From positions 12,867,814-12,931,813 of the forward strand of contig JAVLUZ010000142.1 in the NCBI GenBank assembly GCA_036768485.1: a stretch of DNA of 64,000 nucleotides, in the 5' to 3' direction. Origin of the DNA: Mermis nigrescens (lineage: Eukaryota > Nematoda > Enoplea > Mermithida > Mermithidae). The stretch's first letter is position 1. Each line of letters starts with the position of its first letter. Of this stretch, positions 12,301-20,127 are shown one piece after another. Position numbers and translations under genes: made by a program. Below the pieces are notes generated by a model. The model saw nothing but the letters and a program-made list of their open reading frames with translations, was not told where the DNA came from and made no database searches.

Positions 12301-15300
12301 ATGGTCAGGTTGGGTAAAATTGCCTAAAATCTTGCTAAAAATAGAATTCTGGGGGTCTACAGTAATTTGGGGGTTTTAACTTCTGCGGGTACGAATCTCC
12401 TTAAACCCCTCCCTACCATACCTGGGCTTGGGGGTTTAAGGGTATGCACCCCCTGAGAAGCAAAATACCCCCCCAGAAATCAAGAAACCCCCCAGAATTT
12501 AATTTTTGAAGTTTTTTTGTTTGTTTCCTAATTTTTTGATACCAATAGATACTGCTCGATGAGAAACGTTGAAAAATGGTGTTTTATCGCCATACCACAA
12601 TTTTTAAGGCCATTATTCGACCTTTGAAAAAATCTTGCACAGAACTTTGTTGCCGCCGACCTATGCTCCCTACGCCCATGTGCGATGATGTCCCTCCTAT
12701 TATCAAAACTGTAGAATTGGCTTTAATTTTGTTTTTTTTTGTGATAAAGTCTTCCCGACTAGCATATTTTCGTAACTAAATTTCTTTAATGAACTTGAAT
12801 TTGAAATATAGCACGAAAGTCCAGCATGATTTACTAAAATTTATTTTAAAATTCATATTCATCCCTTCATATTCTTTTTAAAAATAGAAATCAGATAATT
12901 TCGATTATCTGCGCCGAATTAATTGTATTAATTAACTCAAAACATAATGTAAAACTTAGGTTTGTACTCAATGGAAAGGCACCTGAACTCCCACGCCTCA
13001 GCCGTGATGCATAACTGAATTTAAATGCAAGTAAATTCTAACAATTTGAATAACGCAAAAAGAACAACTACATGAGCTGACGAATCAAAAGGGGAGAAGG
13101 TTAAGTAGCCATGCATAGAAATAAAAGTTACTGAACTGTATAAAAACGTAGTGTTGAATAAGTGGTTGCACAATGAGTTGAACGGTGAGTGAAATGCGAA
13201 CGTGCCTAAAACGCACTTGGAAATCTGCAAAGCCCGAAAAACTTTTGATATTGAAAAAGAACTGAAAAATGCTCGCGCACTATACTTTTATAGAGGTTAG
13301 TTTTGGAGGTTGGGTTAACGGAAAGCATCAAAAACATGTTGCGTGCATTTCAATTAGCTTGAGCGTAGATATGTGGCTTAGAGCATACGGTAGACATACC
13401 TGGGCGTGGGAGGTTTTGGGGTATGCACTCCTCTAAAAAACCAAAATAACCCCCCAGAAATTAAAATACTCCCCCACTCAATTTTTGATTTTTCTGTTTT
13501 TTCCGCAATTTTTTGATGCCAATGGATAGTGCTCGATGAGAAACATTGAAAAATGGTATTTTTTGCCATATCATCATTTGAAAGGCTATTTTTTGACGTA
13601 TGAAAAAATCTTGCACCCCCTAGAACTTTGGTGCCGCCCACGTATGATAACAGAGCCTAAAAGTTCTCATTGCCAAAAATGGACGTGGCGGCGAGTTGGC
13701 GGGCGAGCTGTCAGAAATGCGATTTTATCTAAATGTATTTCCGCGTATCTGTGAGAGACCAGCATTTTTGCGATATTTAGGTTTACGTACTTTATTGAGG
13801 TTGAGTTTTTTCGGAGAACAAACATGGAAAAACTGATTGACGTTTCGAATCAAAAATACGATTTGGAATATTTTTATCGGTGTTTATGGAAATAGGGAAT
13901 AGGTTAGGGTGGTCAAATGGCGTAGAGTTTTTATGTCAACGGCTGAATTTGGAATAAATTATGAGATCCGAAAATGCGTGTGTTAAATGCAAACGTTGGA
14001 AATGATAGCAAAGAGAATAGAGTTGAATTTTAAGATATAGATTAATTAAGTAATCAAAACGACATTAGAATAATCACTGTGAGGCCCGTATCCAGGATCC
14101 GATCGGGGGGGAGCGGACTCAAAGTAAATTGCTTAATACCTCGGTAATTCCGTAGGGATAGCTGATAAAAACCGCATGACGTTTTTAAACGTGCTCTATC
14201 CGTTAAGTTGATAAAATTCGAATTTTTCGAAAAAAATTTTCTCTAAATAGGCTGTGAAAAGTGTCATTTTTTGGTCGCGCTTGATGCAAAAATACTTCAC
14301 GTAGAGCGTGAAGTGCCGAACATTTGACCATTTTTCTGGCATACAAATGCAATTTCCTCATCTTTCTGCCCATTATCTTATCTGCCAAAAAATTTTTTTA
14401 TGGCCAAGGGGGCAACCGTCCCCGCCCCTTAAATACGGCCCTGATCGCAGTAATAGTTTATTATTGGTAAATGTGTTTTTGACTAGTTGGACTATTACGG
14501 ATTTGAATTATTTGTACATAGTTTCATGTTACCTAACCTACTAACATTCAGCTGTATTGTACACAATCTGACTTTGTGAATGGGTAGATAAATGTGAAAT
14601 CGAATACTATGATTCGATTAGGTTCTGATTCTTGTAAGTTTGACTTTCTTATTTGACTAAATTATTCATGAAGCGACTTACGCAAGGGTAATGTTTTTAA
14701 ATTTGAAATGTAATGTTATCATACATATATTTAATTTTTCTTAGTGTACGCAGCTTGCGACTTTTGTCTATTCAATATTGTGACAAAATAAATTTTCCTT
14801 TCTCTTTTCTTTCAACAGACGAAAAATCGCTTTCAATGTCGAACCGGGCCTTTTTTCGCACACAATCCATTTTCATGTGACAGGTGTATATATATCTAAT
14901 AAGGGATGGTAGATCCCCATCGAAATTCGATCGCCCTCATCCAGTGGCGGATCCAGGATTTTTCTAAGGGGGCGGTACCCCTAAGGGGGGGGGGGCGGTG
15001 GAACCCTGACTTGGGCGGAAAAATTAACCATTTTAACCCGAAAATCGCTAAAAATCGCTCAAAAATCCGTAATTTTGCTCACTATTTTGGGCCAATGGGG
15101 GGCCCGCCCCCTAAATCCGCCCCTGCCCTCATACTCACCAAAGGCTGATATTTTTTAACCCCCCCCGCCCTTTTTAGCAAAAACTTAAGTTTTTAGTACA
15201 TATTTAGCTACTTTTCTTGTCATTTTTAGTCAAAAAAAGAAGATAATTTTACCTCGATCCGAAAATGGCCGACTACACCCCCTCAATTTTGAGCCGCCAC

Positions 15301-16736
15301 ACCTATGGACACGAACATATACGAACATCTGCAAGCAATACATAAACCTTCCCACATGCTGTTCATTTAAAGATTTTGACATTGTTTTTGACTACCTACC
15401 GCCTTGTCTTCCATCTTAAACATTTTTTAGCTTGAATGCCTATTAATTTATTTTTACACATATTTCAGACAGATTACGATAATCCAAAGATCAATGCGTT
15501 TTATGTCATTAAGGGAACCATCGCAGGTGAGCATAGCAGTTATCTGATTATATACGACGTGAGGATGAATGAATCAAAGGGAAGCACCAGTTTACACTAT
15601 CAGCCATAGATACACAGTTTCAGGGTTGGCAGGGGTAGGTAAATCCAGAAATCCGGAGCATTAAATTTAATGTCTACGCCTCTTTTTGGTACTTAAATGA
15701 CGAATTGAACAAAATAGCGTGAATAAAACACTGTTATGCTATATGTAAGACCATTTATGTAATAAGGGGATGGGGATCCCCTACTCAAAGTTGGTCGTTC
15801 CCTATCCCCAAAGCCTGAAAAATTTTGGCCCCTCACGATTTTTAGGAAAAAAACGAATTTGCTGGCCGTTTTTAGATGTTTTTTGGCCTATCCCACTAAA
15901 GTTGTTCGTTCTCCCATTCCTCAGAGCCTAAAAAATTTTGACCCCTCTCGATTTTTGGAATAAATCGAATTTTCGGCCGTTTTTGGCCATTTACCCCCTC
16001 CGCCCCCTGAAAATGGTTGGGGACCTCCACCCAAAATTTTAAACCGTTACATACATGTACGAGTAAGACGGCGTTTTCTTGACATTTTTGTTCCATTTTG
16101 ACTAGATTATGCCGCTTTTAATAAGTAGCGTTGCGAATCGCGTACAGCATTCTTTTACGCTAGAAATAATGCTCAAATAAGCAAATTCACGGTAAACCCA
16201 CCAGGTTCGTACGCAGGATTTTTCTAAGGGGGGGGTCTAAAATTGTTAACTCTATATATGAGAATGTTTGCCGGGGCACCAAATAAAGTGCATTTTCTGA
16301 CGTTTCCGAACAGGCTCTATCCATTAAGCTCATAAAATACGAACTTTTCAAAAAATATTTTATTTTTTTAAATTAGCTATGAAAAATGACGTTTTTCTGG
16401 CCGCGCTTGGGCCTAAATTAATGAAAATAATGATTCTACGGCGCGAAGCGCCCAAAATTTGAGATTTTTCGATAAAAAAATGTCAATTTTCATTCATTTC
16501 CTTACCTTTCCATACTTTAAGACGTACCGCCGCTGCCCCCTTCGTCGGTTCCCGACGAGTTTATGCCTCAAGGCGAAGAACCGGTTGAGGAGGAACCGGA
16601 AGTGGTGGCCAAATTCGCCAGCGGACCCAAAGTTTCGGATCCGTACGCGCAGCAGGAGGTCAGCCAAATGTTCATCCCAGTTCTCATCGCGCTGGCTTGC
16701 TTTTTTCCGGTTCTCTTCTGCCTCTGTCGACTATGA
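602..16736 (+). CDS. MLEC: Malectin (ER carbohydrate-binding membrane protein), five-exon gene
   Basis: Coding exons are 602-701, 6823-7079, 11737-11913, 15469-15526 and 16522-16736; together 807 nt, 268 aa plus stop, close to the roughly 290 aa of vertebrate malectin. Junction phases are 1, 0, 0 and 1 and all match. Residues 1 to about 25 are a hydrophobic signal peptide, followed by the malectin domain: VIIAINAGGPEHTDVHG, LYQTERY, GDYVLVLKFSEVYF, DLDIFARVGRAVAHDE and DNPKINAFYVIKGT are family hallmarks. An acidic linker (EEPVEEEPEVV) and SGPKVSDPYA precede a C-terminal transmembrane helix ending FCLCRL, exactly the family tail. Malectin is known to bind diglucosylated N-glycans in the endoplasmic reticulum and works with ribophorin I in glycoprotein quality control. 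Introns are packed with transposons; the last acceptor abuts one. The start is the only Met in frame that gives a signal peptide. Confidence 0.95.
1266..1300 (+). repeat. Possible tRNA-like T-arm (SINE remnant)
   Basis: GAGGTTTCAATCCTC forms a 4-bp stem with a 7-nt loop and resembles a pol III B box, followed by CGACCTTTCGCTCTAGG. No complete tRNA can be built around it; probably a fragment of a tRNA-derived repeat. Confidence 0.3.
1315..2080. repeat. GGTTTTTT / AAAAAACC inverted arms
   Basis: Repeats of ATGGTTTTTT at 1315-1380 are mirrored by CATAAAAAACCATAAAAAACC at 1978-2070 on the other strand. They form the arms of a foldback-like element about 0.75 kb long. No coding content is visible between them. 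Confidence 0.5.
2113..2842. mobile_element. Foldback element with GTCCGGATTTTACCCAT repeats
   Basis: The left arm (2113-2335) repeats ATGGGTAAAATCCGGACAA and AGGACCAGGACC. The right arm (2598-2842) carries the reverse complements in mirror order. The centre holds a short palindrome around GTCGGACTGGCCAGGACCAG and a 246-bp MITE-A insertion. The architecture is that of a foldback transposon built from minisatellite-like units. Confidence 0.75.
2344..2589 (-). mobile_element. MITE-A copy (hAT-like) inside the foldback element
   Basis: 246 bp from CACACCTGGGCG to CCTACGTATG, flanked by a perfect 8-bp duplication GTCGGACT (2336-2343 and 2590-2597). The interior has the family core AATTCAATTTTTGAAATTTT and the GCCATACCACCATTTTTAAG block. 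Confidence 0.85.
2845..2892 (-). repeat. tRNA-like head with A box
   Basis: On the - strand, GGTGGCTTAGCCGAGTGG followed by TAAACG resembles a tRNA 5' half with a pol III A box. It joins directly to the foldback element and no 3' half follows. Probably a SINE-like fragment, not a functional tRNA. Confidence 0.4.
3021..3143. repeat. Hairpin-forming inverted repeat
   Basis: ATTGGTGCCAGAGGATGATC at 3021 is mirrored by GATCATCCCCTGGCACCAAT ending at 3143; arms of roughly 50 bp surround a loop with CTCGCTTCGCTCGC. It looks like a small foldback MITE. Confidence 0.65.
3144..6800. other. Remainder of malectin intron 1
   Basis: No exon is seen. It holds a degenerate family-H repeat at about 4083-4390 (GGCCAAAAATCG-type AT/GC mixture) and scattered hairpin motifs at 4811-4823 and 6148-6160 (GGCGC-GAG-GCGCC). 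The stretch from about 5000 to 6000 is plain AT-rich sequence in which I see nothing. Confidence 0.5.
6823..7079 (+). CDS. MLEC: Malectin exon 2 (N-terminal half of malectin domain)
   Basis: Acceptor ATATTAG at 6816-6822. The exon encodes GGPEHTDVHGITYKNDPL, the SDFGRRY stretch, LYQTERY and GDYVLVLKFSEVYF, and ends DAPRQK before donor AAG|GTGCGC. An upstream in-frame ATG at 6804 lies in the intron and is not the start. Phase 1 to phase 0. Confidence 0.95.
7985..8032. repeat. (TA)n array
   Basis: Uninterrupted TA dinucleotides that abut the left end of the 8033-9230 element. Confidence 0.98.
8033..9230. mobile_element. Element with TIR CNNGGGCGTAGGCAGG carrying a 165-bp tandem array
   Basis: The left end CATGGGCGTAGGCAGG and the right end CCTGCCTACGCCCCTG are inverted repeats. 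Both abut (TA)n arrays, as expected for insertion into a TA target. The inside is almost entirely a tandem repeat. No transposase is present. Confidence 0.75.
8082..9052. repeat. Six-copy tandem repeat, unit about 165 bp
   Basis: Copies begin with AAAAATAATTTTGG at about 8082, 8247, 8411, 8576, 8741 and 8906. Each contains GGCGCTTCGCGCC and GGCCCAAGCGCGGCC. Copies 1-5 are nearly identical, differing by single bases such as GCCGTAG versus GCCTTAG; copy 6 is more diverged. Confidence 0.95.
9231..9320. repeat. (TA)n array, 90 bp
   Basis: Pure TA dinucleotides directly after the right TIR of the preceding element. Confidence 0.98.
9321..9625. repeat. AAAAAGGCTATATAGCT minisatellite (element E arm)
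   Basis: About eight degenerate units of GAGCCCAAAAAGGCTATATAGCTA with 30-40 bp spacing. The same units occur at 7860-7984 before the TA array and in the complete copy at 42119-42597. They suggest one older element E split by the TA array and its inserted element. Confidence 0.65.
10250..10700 (+). mobile_element. GTACAAAG family element, copy 1
   Basis: Starts CAGTGTTTTTTTGTACAAGG and has several GTACAAAGA / TCTTTGTAC blocks and the hairpin GGCGCGAAGCGCC at 10475-10487. An inverted copy lies at 54925-55290, a fragment at 57605-57720 and a partial copy at 63750 to the window end. No coding sequence. Confidence 0.65.
11222..11640 (+). mobile_element. Family-D element, copy 1
   Basis: Shares with 43110, 46800, 48259 and 53555 the blocks AAGTGCCTTTT, CGCGTCAAAAACATCGTTTT and TAGAGCATAAAAA, then a hairpin (here GGGGC-GAA-GCCCC at 11457-11469) and a G-rich end. 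Lies in malectin intron 2 just before exon 3. Confidence 0.7.
11737..11913 (+). CDS. MLEC: Malectin exon 3 (C-terminal half of malectin domain)
   Basis: Acceptor GTTAAG at 11731-11736, donor AAG|GTGCAA. Encodes 59 residues starting IFNVAINDHIIVQDLDIF and including ARVGRAVAHDEVIPFAI and GTLKLRFLK. Phase 0 at both ends. The exon starts 45 bp after a family-D repeat ends. Confidence 0.95.
12081..12303 (-). mobile_element. MITE-A nested in MITE-B (first)
   Basis: CATACCTGGG to CACCTATG, flanked by GTCAGGAT and GTCAGGTT (7 of 8 match). Confidence 0.8.
12426..12665 (-). mobile_element. MITE-A nested in MITE-B (second)
   Basis: CATACCTGGGCTTGG to GACCTATG, flanked by a perfect 8-bp duplication CTCCCTAC (12418-12425 and 12666-12673). 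Confidence 0.85.
13395..13646 (-). mobile_element. MITE-A copy
   Basis: CATACCTGGGCGTGGG to CCCACGTATG with the typical family interior. The flanking octamers match only partly, so this copy is probably older. Confidence 0.7.
14082..14445. mobile_element. GGCCCGTATCCAGGATC element
   Basis: The left end GGCCCGTATCCAGGATC and the right end TACGGCCCTGATC are partly inverted. The interior matches the region upstream of malectin exon 5 (TCTATCCGTTAAG, TTTTTGGTCGCGCTT). No coding sequence. Confidence 0.5.
14943..15124 (+). mobile_element. Short hAT-like MITE (CAGTGGCGGATCCAGG)
   Basis: Ends CAGTGGCGGATCCAGG and AAATCCGCCCCTG, flanked by CCCTCATC and CCCTCATA (7 of 8). A reverse-oriented relative lies at 60616-60773 with a perfect duplication. 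Internally GC-rich with AAAAATCGCT repeats. Confidence 0.75.
15469..15526 (+). CDS. MLEC: Malectin exon 4
   Basis: A 58-nt micro-exon: acceptor TATTTCAG, donor GCAG|GTGAGC. Encodes TDYDNPKINAFYVIKGTIA, the most conserved end of the malectin domain. Phase 0 to phase 1. Confidence 0.95.
16205..16512 (-). mobile_element. Transposon fragment abutting malectin exon 5
   Basis: From GTACGCAGGATTTTTCTAAG onward the sequence is the reverse complement of the 8.1-9.2 kb element. It includes GGCCGCGCTTGGGCC and GGCGCGAAGCGCC (16440-16452) and ends in ATTTCCTTACCTTTCCA at 16512. Nine bases later the malectin acceptor AG is reached. Confidence 0.75.
16522..16736 (+). CDS. MLEC: Malectin exon 5 (linker and membrane anchor)
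   Basis: Acceptor TACTTTAAG at 16513-16521; encodes DVPPLPPSSVPDEF, the acidic linker, SGPKVSDPYA and the transmembrane helix MFIPVLIALACFFPVLFCLC followed by RL and TGA. GC content jumps relative to its surroundings. The intron sequence just upstream, including its pyrimidine tract, matches the 165-bp repeat unit found at 8.1-9.05 kb. Confidence 0.95.
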
Positions 16737-19700
16737 TTGAATCTTGACTCATTTATTATATTTCTCGTCTTATTTGCCTCATTGCTGTGAGCGTATGATT
16801 GAGCGCAATTCGATCCGTTGTTTGAATTGTTACTGTGGGTAATTTGACGTTTCTGTGACTCGCAAATTTTACTTACATTCTGTTTGTCGTACATGTTCGA
16901 AATACTTTGAAATTGGTCTTAATTTTTAAATTTACGAAGACGGAAAATCGGGTTTTATCTAATCTTGTAGCTATGATACTTTAATTAATTAAAGCCGGAG
17001 TTTTGGGGTCAGCAAAATTTTAAAATCGGCTGAAAACTCGATGGCTGGAAAGATTATTTTCTGTATTTCTCATCAAATTATCTATCCAATGGCTTAAAAA
17101 TTGCAATCTGTGGATTCTGGCCGATTGCTGCGGAGGTAGGCTAATTTATATCGGTACGAATCTCTCAAACTGTTTCTTAAATTATGGATGTGGCAAGTTT
17201 TTTCTGTACTTCAAAGCCAAATATTTTCAAAGCAGTTAGTATATTCTCTATATTTTCAAATTCAGATCGAAAATGCTGTGAACATATTTTTTATATCAGC
17301 TAAGGTAGTGCTGCTTATTGGGTTGTTTTCGTAAATGGGACGATGGGTGGGCAAAGCAATCAATGCGTTTTACACTGCTACGTTTGCAGTTACAGTGTGT
17401 TGTGAAGCTCATATTTATACATAGTGCTGAGATTCTAGGCTTCAAAAATTTAGAGGGTAAAAGAGGGTCGAAAAATTGATGGTAGTAAACCAGTAGCAAA
17501 ACGCCATTTTTCTACATTTTTCATTAAGCAATATTTATGGCTAAAAAAAATTACCGAAAGTGAAATTGTGAGGATCTGTCTGGGTTTTCTTTATTCTGGA
17601 GGCTCAATCCCATGCCCGTGTATGGATGACTGTGAAAAGTCACTTTTATTGGGTCAAAACAGCAAGATTTTTTATTCTTCATTCACTATTCCTAGCCTAA
17701 ATTCTTCAGTAGTCTAAATTTAAAGAATTCTGATAAACAGTGATCAATAATTCACGATTTTTTCGATATCCAGAATATGGAATGGTAAATATCATTCCCT
17801 CCCAGTCGTACATGTAACGTAAATAGCTATAGTTAAAATGGCAAAGAACAATTAAATGGCCTAAAAATTCGATCCTGGGGCTCTAAGCTTTCCACCAATG
17901 TGTGCTCCTATCTCCGTCTTAACATTATGTTTTTAGTGCAAATGATGAACTATTAAATTATTCCAATTATTAACAAATTTACATTAAGTTTTCCTTATCC
18001 TAGATGCGAGACTGTTTGGATTGCCAGGTTTTTCGCGCTAATTGTTTATTGGTTACATTTTGGTTAGATTTCCTATCCGTCATAATACGTTGTCCGTTGT
18101 TCCAAAAATTTTATTGTGATGGTCGCATTATTTCGGATTTCTGCCATTTGGTCCGGTTTTTCTTTTGTTTGGACCAGTTGTAATTATTTGGTGTTTCACC
18201 TCTACGTATTAAATGATGCCTAAATGATCCCAATTCATTTAATTTTTCCAAAATATTGTTTTATGCAGTCTTCGGTGAAATCACTTCCATAGCTATCTTC
18301 TTCCATGAGCCTTAACGACTTCTTCCTGTACTTTCGTGAAATAGTCTTCTCTTCACTATTGACTTAAAAAACATGCCGACTTGCTTCGTTTAGAGTATCT
18401 TCCTTTTCTCAATTGTAACAAGTGTGAGTATCAATTTACAATAAACAGCGAGCAATGCTATTTGTTTATGCCTCCTCCTGTCTACTGTTATTTAAAAGGC
18501 ACACAATAGGTACCTGCCTACTAACATAGCAAAAGTGGCTTTGTTTGCAAAGCTGATTACCGTTCGACTGAAGCTCGCTTTGAGATATGGTCTCTTTGTT
18601 TATTCGAGAGCTTAGTGCCTATAAAATTATTTTGGACTATTACAACAGGAATAATATTCTGCAACGCATTAAGTTATTGAGGATTTGAGCGACAGAACTG
18701 CGTCACATTTCTATGCCACTTTTGTAGCCTGATTCGTGCGTAGACTAAATTAAGTAAAAATGTAACAAATGTAGAATCTAGATTTCACTGATGCTTCGTT
18801 CCTCATTTTTATTCAGTATTCAGTGCTCTGACTCTAACTTTTACTATTCGAATGCATTTCTTGTCCTTTTTAATTTTACGTGGTTTTTTGCATTGAGACG
18901 CTAATCACAGATGTAGCTACTTACCTGTGCGATTTTTAATGAAGCATTACTTCACTAAAGACGTCCAGTTGGCCTAGTCATCTAACCAATGCTGGTCATA
19001 ACTTCTATATTTTTGTAGCATTGTTCTCGTAATTCTGATTAGTTCGTGGCTTGTTTATTTTCCATATAAATAAGTTTTTTGTTGTGCCTAAAACAGCATA
19101 TGTCAAGCGAGGCCTTTGTGAGAAATTTATATCTTTGACACGAAAAAAAACTTAAATTATAATTGCAGTGTAAAGAGCAAGAATAAACTTTTCGAAAACT
19201 TCATTTCTGTGCTTTATAGCGCACGTATCAGACAGCCCCAACCCGTACTCAACATTTTATTTCAGGAGTGGGATCGCCAAAATTTCGAAAATGCATAAAA
19301 TGCATTATATAAACAATTTTAAGCGCTAAAACGATATTTTCTGACCTTAATTAAAAAAAAACAAAAGTCAGTTCACGTCGACAAAAGTTGAAAAAAACCC
19401 GCAAGTTATAATCTATTTCACGAAACCTTCTTGTACATGGATCACAATTTTTAAATAAATGTAAATCGATTACAAAAGCGGCTCAAATTGAAGTAACAAT
19501 CACAAAACTGTGCATTAGCATGAAGTTACCATACCTATCCAAAATTATATTACTGAGGCTGAAAATTGATTTTTATGCACGAGGTTTCGTAAAATAGACT
19601 ATAATGTAAAAGCCTAAGTTTGGTGCTTTGTTAATTGCGAACGATTAAACTGAGTTAAAATTTACTGTGATTTAATACCTAATACTTCAGTTCACACGAG

Positions 19701-19782
19701 CAAATTTAGCGTTAAACATTTTCGAGAATCGGCAGACGCTTGAATCAAGCGCTGCTTGACTTCTCACGATTTTAGTAGCAAT
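16737..19782. other. Intergenic region between malectin and the vWA-like gene
   Basis: AT-rich sequence holding the malectin 3' UTR and presumably the promoter of the next gene. I see no repeat family from elsewhere in the window and no convincing exon, which makes this one of the few element-poor stretches. Confidence 0.5.
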
Positions 19783-20127
19783 ATGTACTTACCACTATTA
19801 TTCATACTCGCTTTCTTAATCATAATGTCGAAGGCAGAGCCAGCTAATCATTCTTATGAAAAATCGGAATCAACAGCGGGTGTTATGCCAATAGCCCGAC
19901 ATTGCAAGTTGGTGCGGAGATTAGATATATGGCTGGTAGTTGACCTGCAGATTTTGAAGCGCTTAGACTCTCGCCTTGTGCGTAATTTTATAGGAAATTC
20001 TTTGCAATACCTTACTAACCTTCGTATCAGTGTACGCATAATCGGACTGCATGCTGAATACGGAACAACCCTAGAAATCATACACAACAAAGTCCTAAAT
20101 AAATCTGAAGCCTTTCGTATCTTGCAG
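19783..20127 (+). CDS. vWA-like gene exon 1
   Basis: Signal peptide plus the first strands of the vWA-like fold. An in-frame TTG at 19756 extends the frame upstream, but the first ATG is at 19783 and immediately gives the leader. Donor CAG|GTAGGT; phase 0 end. Confidence 0.88.

Larger units (their letters stand above)
12043..12684 (+). mobile_element. MITE-B element with two MITE-A insertions
   Basis: Starts CATACGTGGGCAGCAAG and ends GCCCATGTGCG, flanked by ATGATTTC (12035-12042) and ATGATGTC (12685-12692), an 8-bp duplication with one mismatch. Removing the MITE-A copies at 12081-12303 and 12426-12665 leaves a B-type interior: TAAAATTGCC, AAAAATAGAATTCTGGGGG and TCTACAGTAATTTGGGGG. Confidence 0.8.

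Noticed and set aside
16568..16894. A 108-codon frame on the - strand opposite malectin exon 5
   Set aside because: Shadow of the real + strand exon, with no splice or family support.
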